Of a stretch of 64,000 nt of DNA, positions 63,667 through 64,000 are shown in pieces (positions within the stretch are counted from its first letter, which is position 1; every line of letters starts with the position of its first letter). Origin of the DNA: an uncultured Sutterella sp. Its GTDB lineage: Bacteria > Pseudomonadota > Gammaproteobacteria > Burkholderiales > Burkholderiaceae_F. Location: contig CAMAHM010000001.1 of assembly GCA_945834535.1 (NCBI GenBank), positions 1-64,000 of the forward strand, written 5' to 3'. Both the position numbers and the translations under genes were made by a program. The notes beneath the pieces were generated by a model, which saw nothing but the letters and a program-made list of their open reading frames with translations, did not search any database and was not told where the DNA came from.

Positions 63667-64000
63667 GTGACCGTCATCTTGGTGGACTTGGGAAATACGG
63701 CTTTGAAATGGGCAACGTCGGACGACCCGGAGCAACCGCATACGTTCGTTCACTGCGGCAGCAACACGTTACCCGAAGGCCTGATCGAGGAGTGGTTCAG
63801 CCTGCGTCCGAGCCGCATGGTCGGATGCATGGTCTCGAGCGAGCCGCTCGCTTTGTCGATGGCCCGTATTTTCAACCGTGCCAACATTAAATGGGATTGG
63901 CTGCACAGCGAACCCATGTTTGATGGTGAGGACTTCCGTCTTTACAACCGTTACGAGAATACGGCGCAACTTGGGAGCGATCGGTGGTATGCAGCCATTG
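63667..64000 (+). CDS. coaX: Type III pantothenate kinase (partial, runs off right edge)
   Basis: GTG start; VTVILVDLGNTALKWATSDDPEQPH...YENTAQLGSDRWYAAI matches CoaX DLGNTRLKW and LG.DRW..AI motifs. Confidence 0.85.
   Translation, partial: MTVILVDLGNTALKWATSDDPEQPHTFVHCGSNTLPEGLIEEWFSLRPSRMVGCMVSSEPLALSMARIFNRANIKWDWLHSEPMFDGEDFRLYNRYENTAQLGSDRWYAAI

Overview
This is a GC-rich, chromosome-type window, probably from a betaproteobacterium of the Burkholderiales/Sutterellaceae type (taxonomy inferred from gene content and order only). It spans a replication/partition neighbourhood. Leftward genes: a partial FadL-type porin, a DUF4870-like protein, ppk with a long basic tail, dctA, an RND efflux operon with terminal tetR, glmU-glmS, an SSS symporter, a Tim44-like protein, ubiE/menG, a DUF971 protein, tRNA-Arg(CCG), priA, hemE, uspA, atpIBEFHAGDC, parAB, marC, rsmG, mnmG, mnmE, yidC, yidD, rnpA and rpmH. 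Rightward genes: a two-component system plus degP/htrA, yggU, a small membrane protein, dnaA, dnaN, gyrB, a 5'-nucleotidase, an OYE/FadH-like flavoprotein and a BON lipoprotein. A tight leftward cluster (hydrolase, dacA-like, ybeD, lipB, menA, lipA) and a partial coaX close the window. The most notable observations are: (1) a PBP5-family protein in the dacA position that has lost all three penicilloyl-transferase catalytic motifs; (2) a ~1.7 kb AT-rich, gene-free centromere-like region with five parS sites and no DnaA boxes; (3) a separate intergenic region at ~57.4-57.75 kb with DnaA boxes, an AT-rich stretch and DnaA-trio-like repeats, a candidate oriC; (4) an outlying parS-like palindrome next to atpC; (5) a FadH-like enzyme that appears to have lost its Fe-S cysteine motif. 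No CRISPR array or insertion sequence was recognised. All calls are by eye from sequence and translated ORFs; no searches were run.
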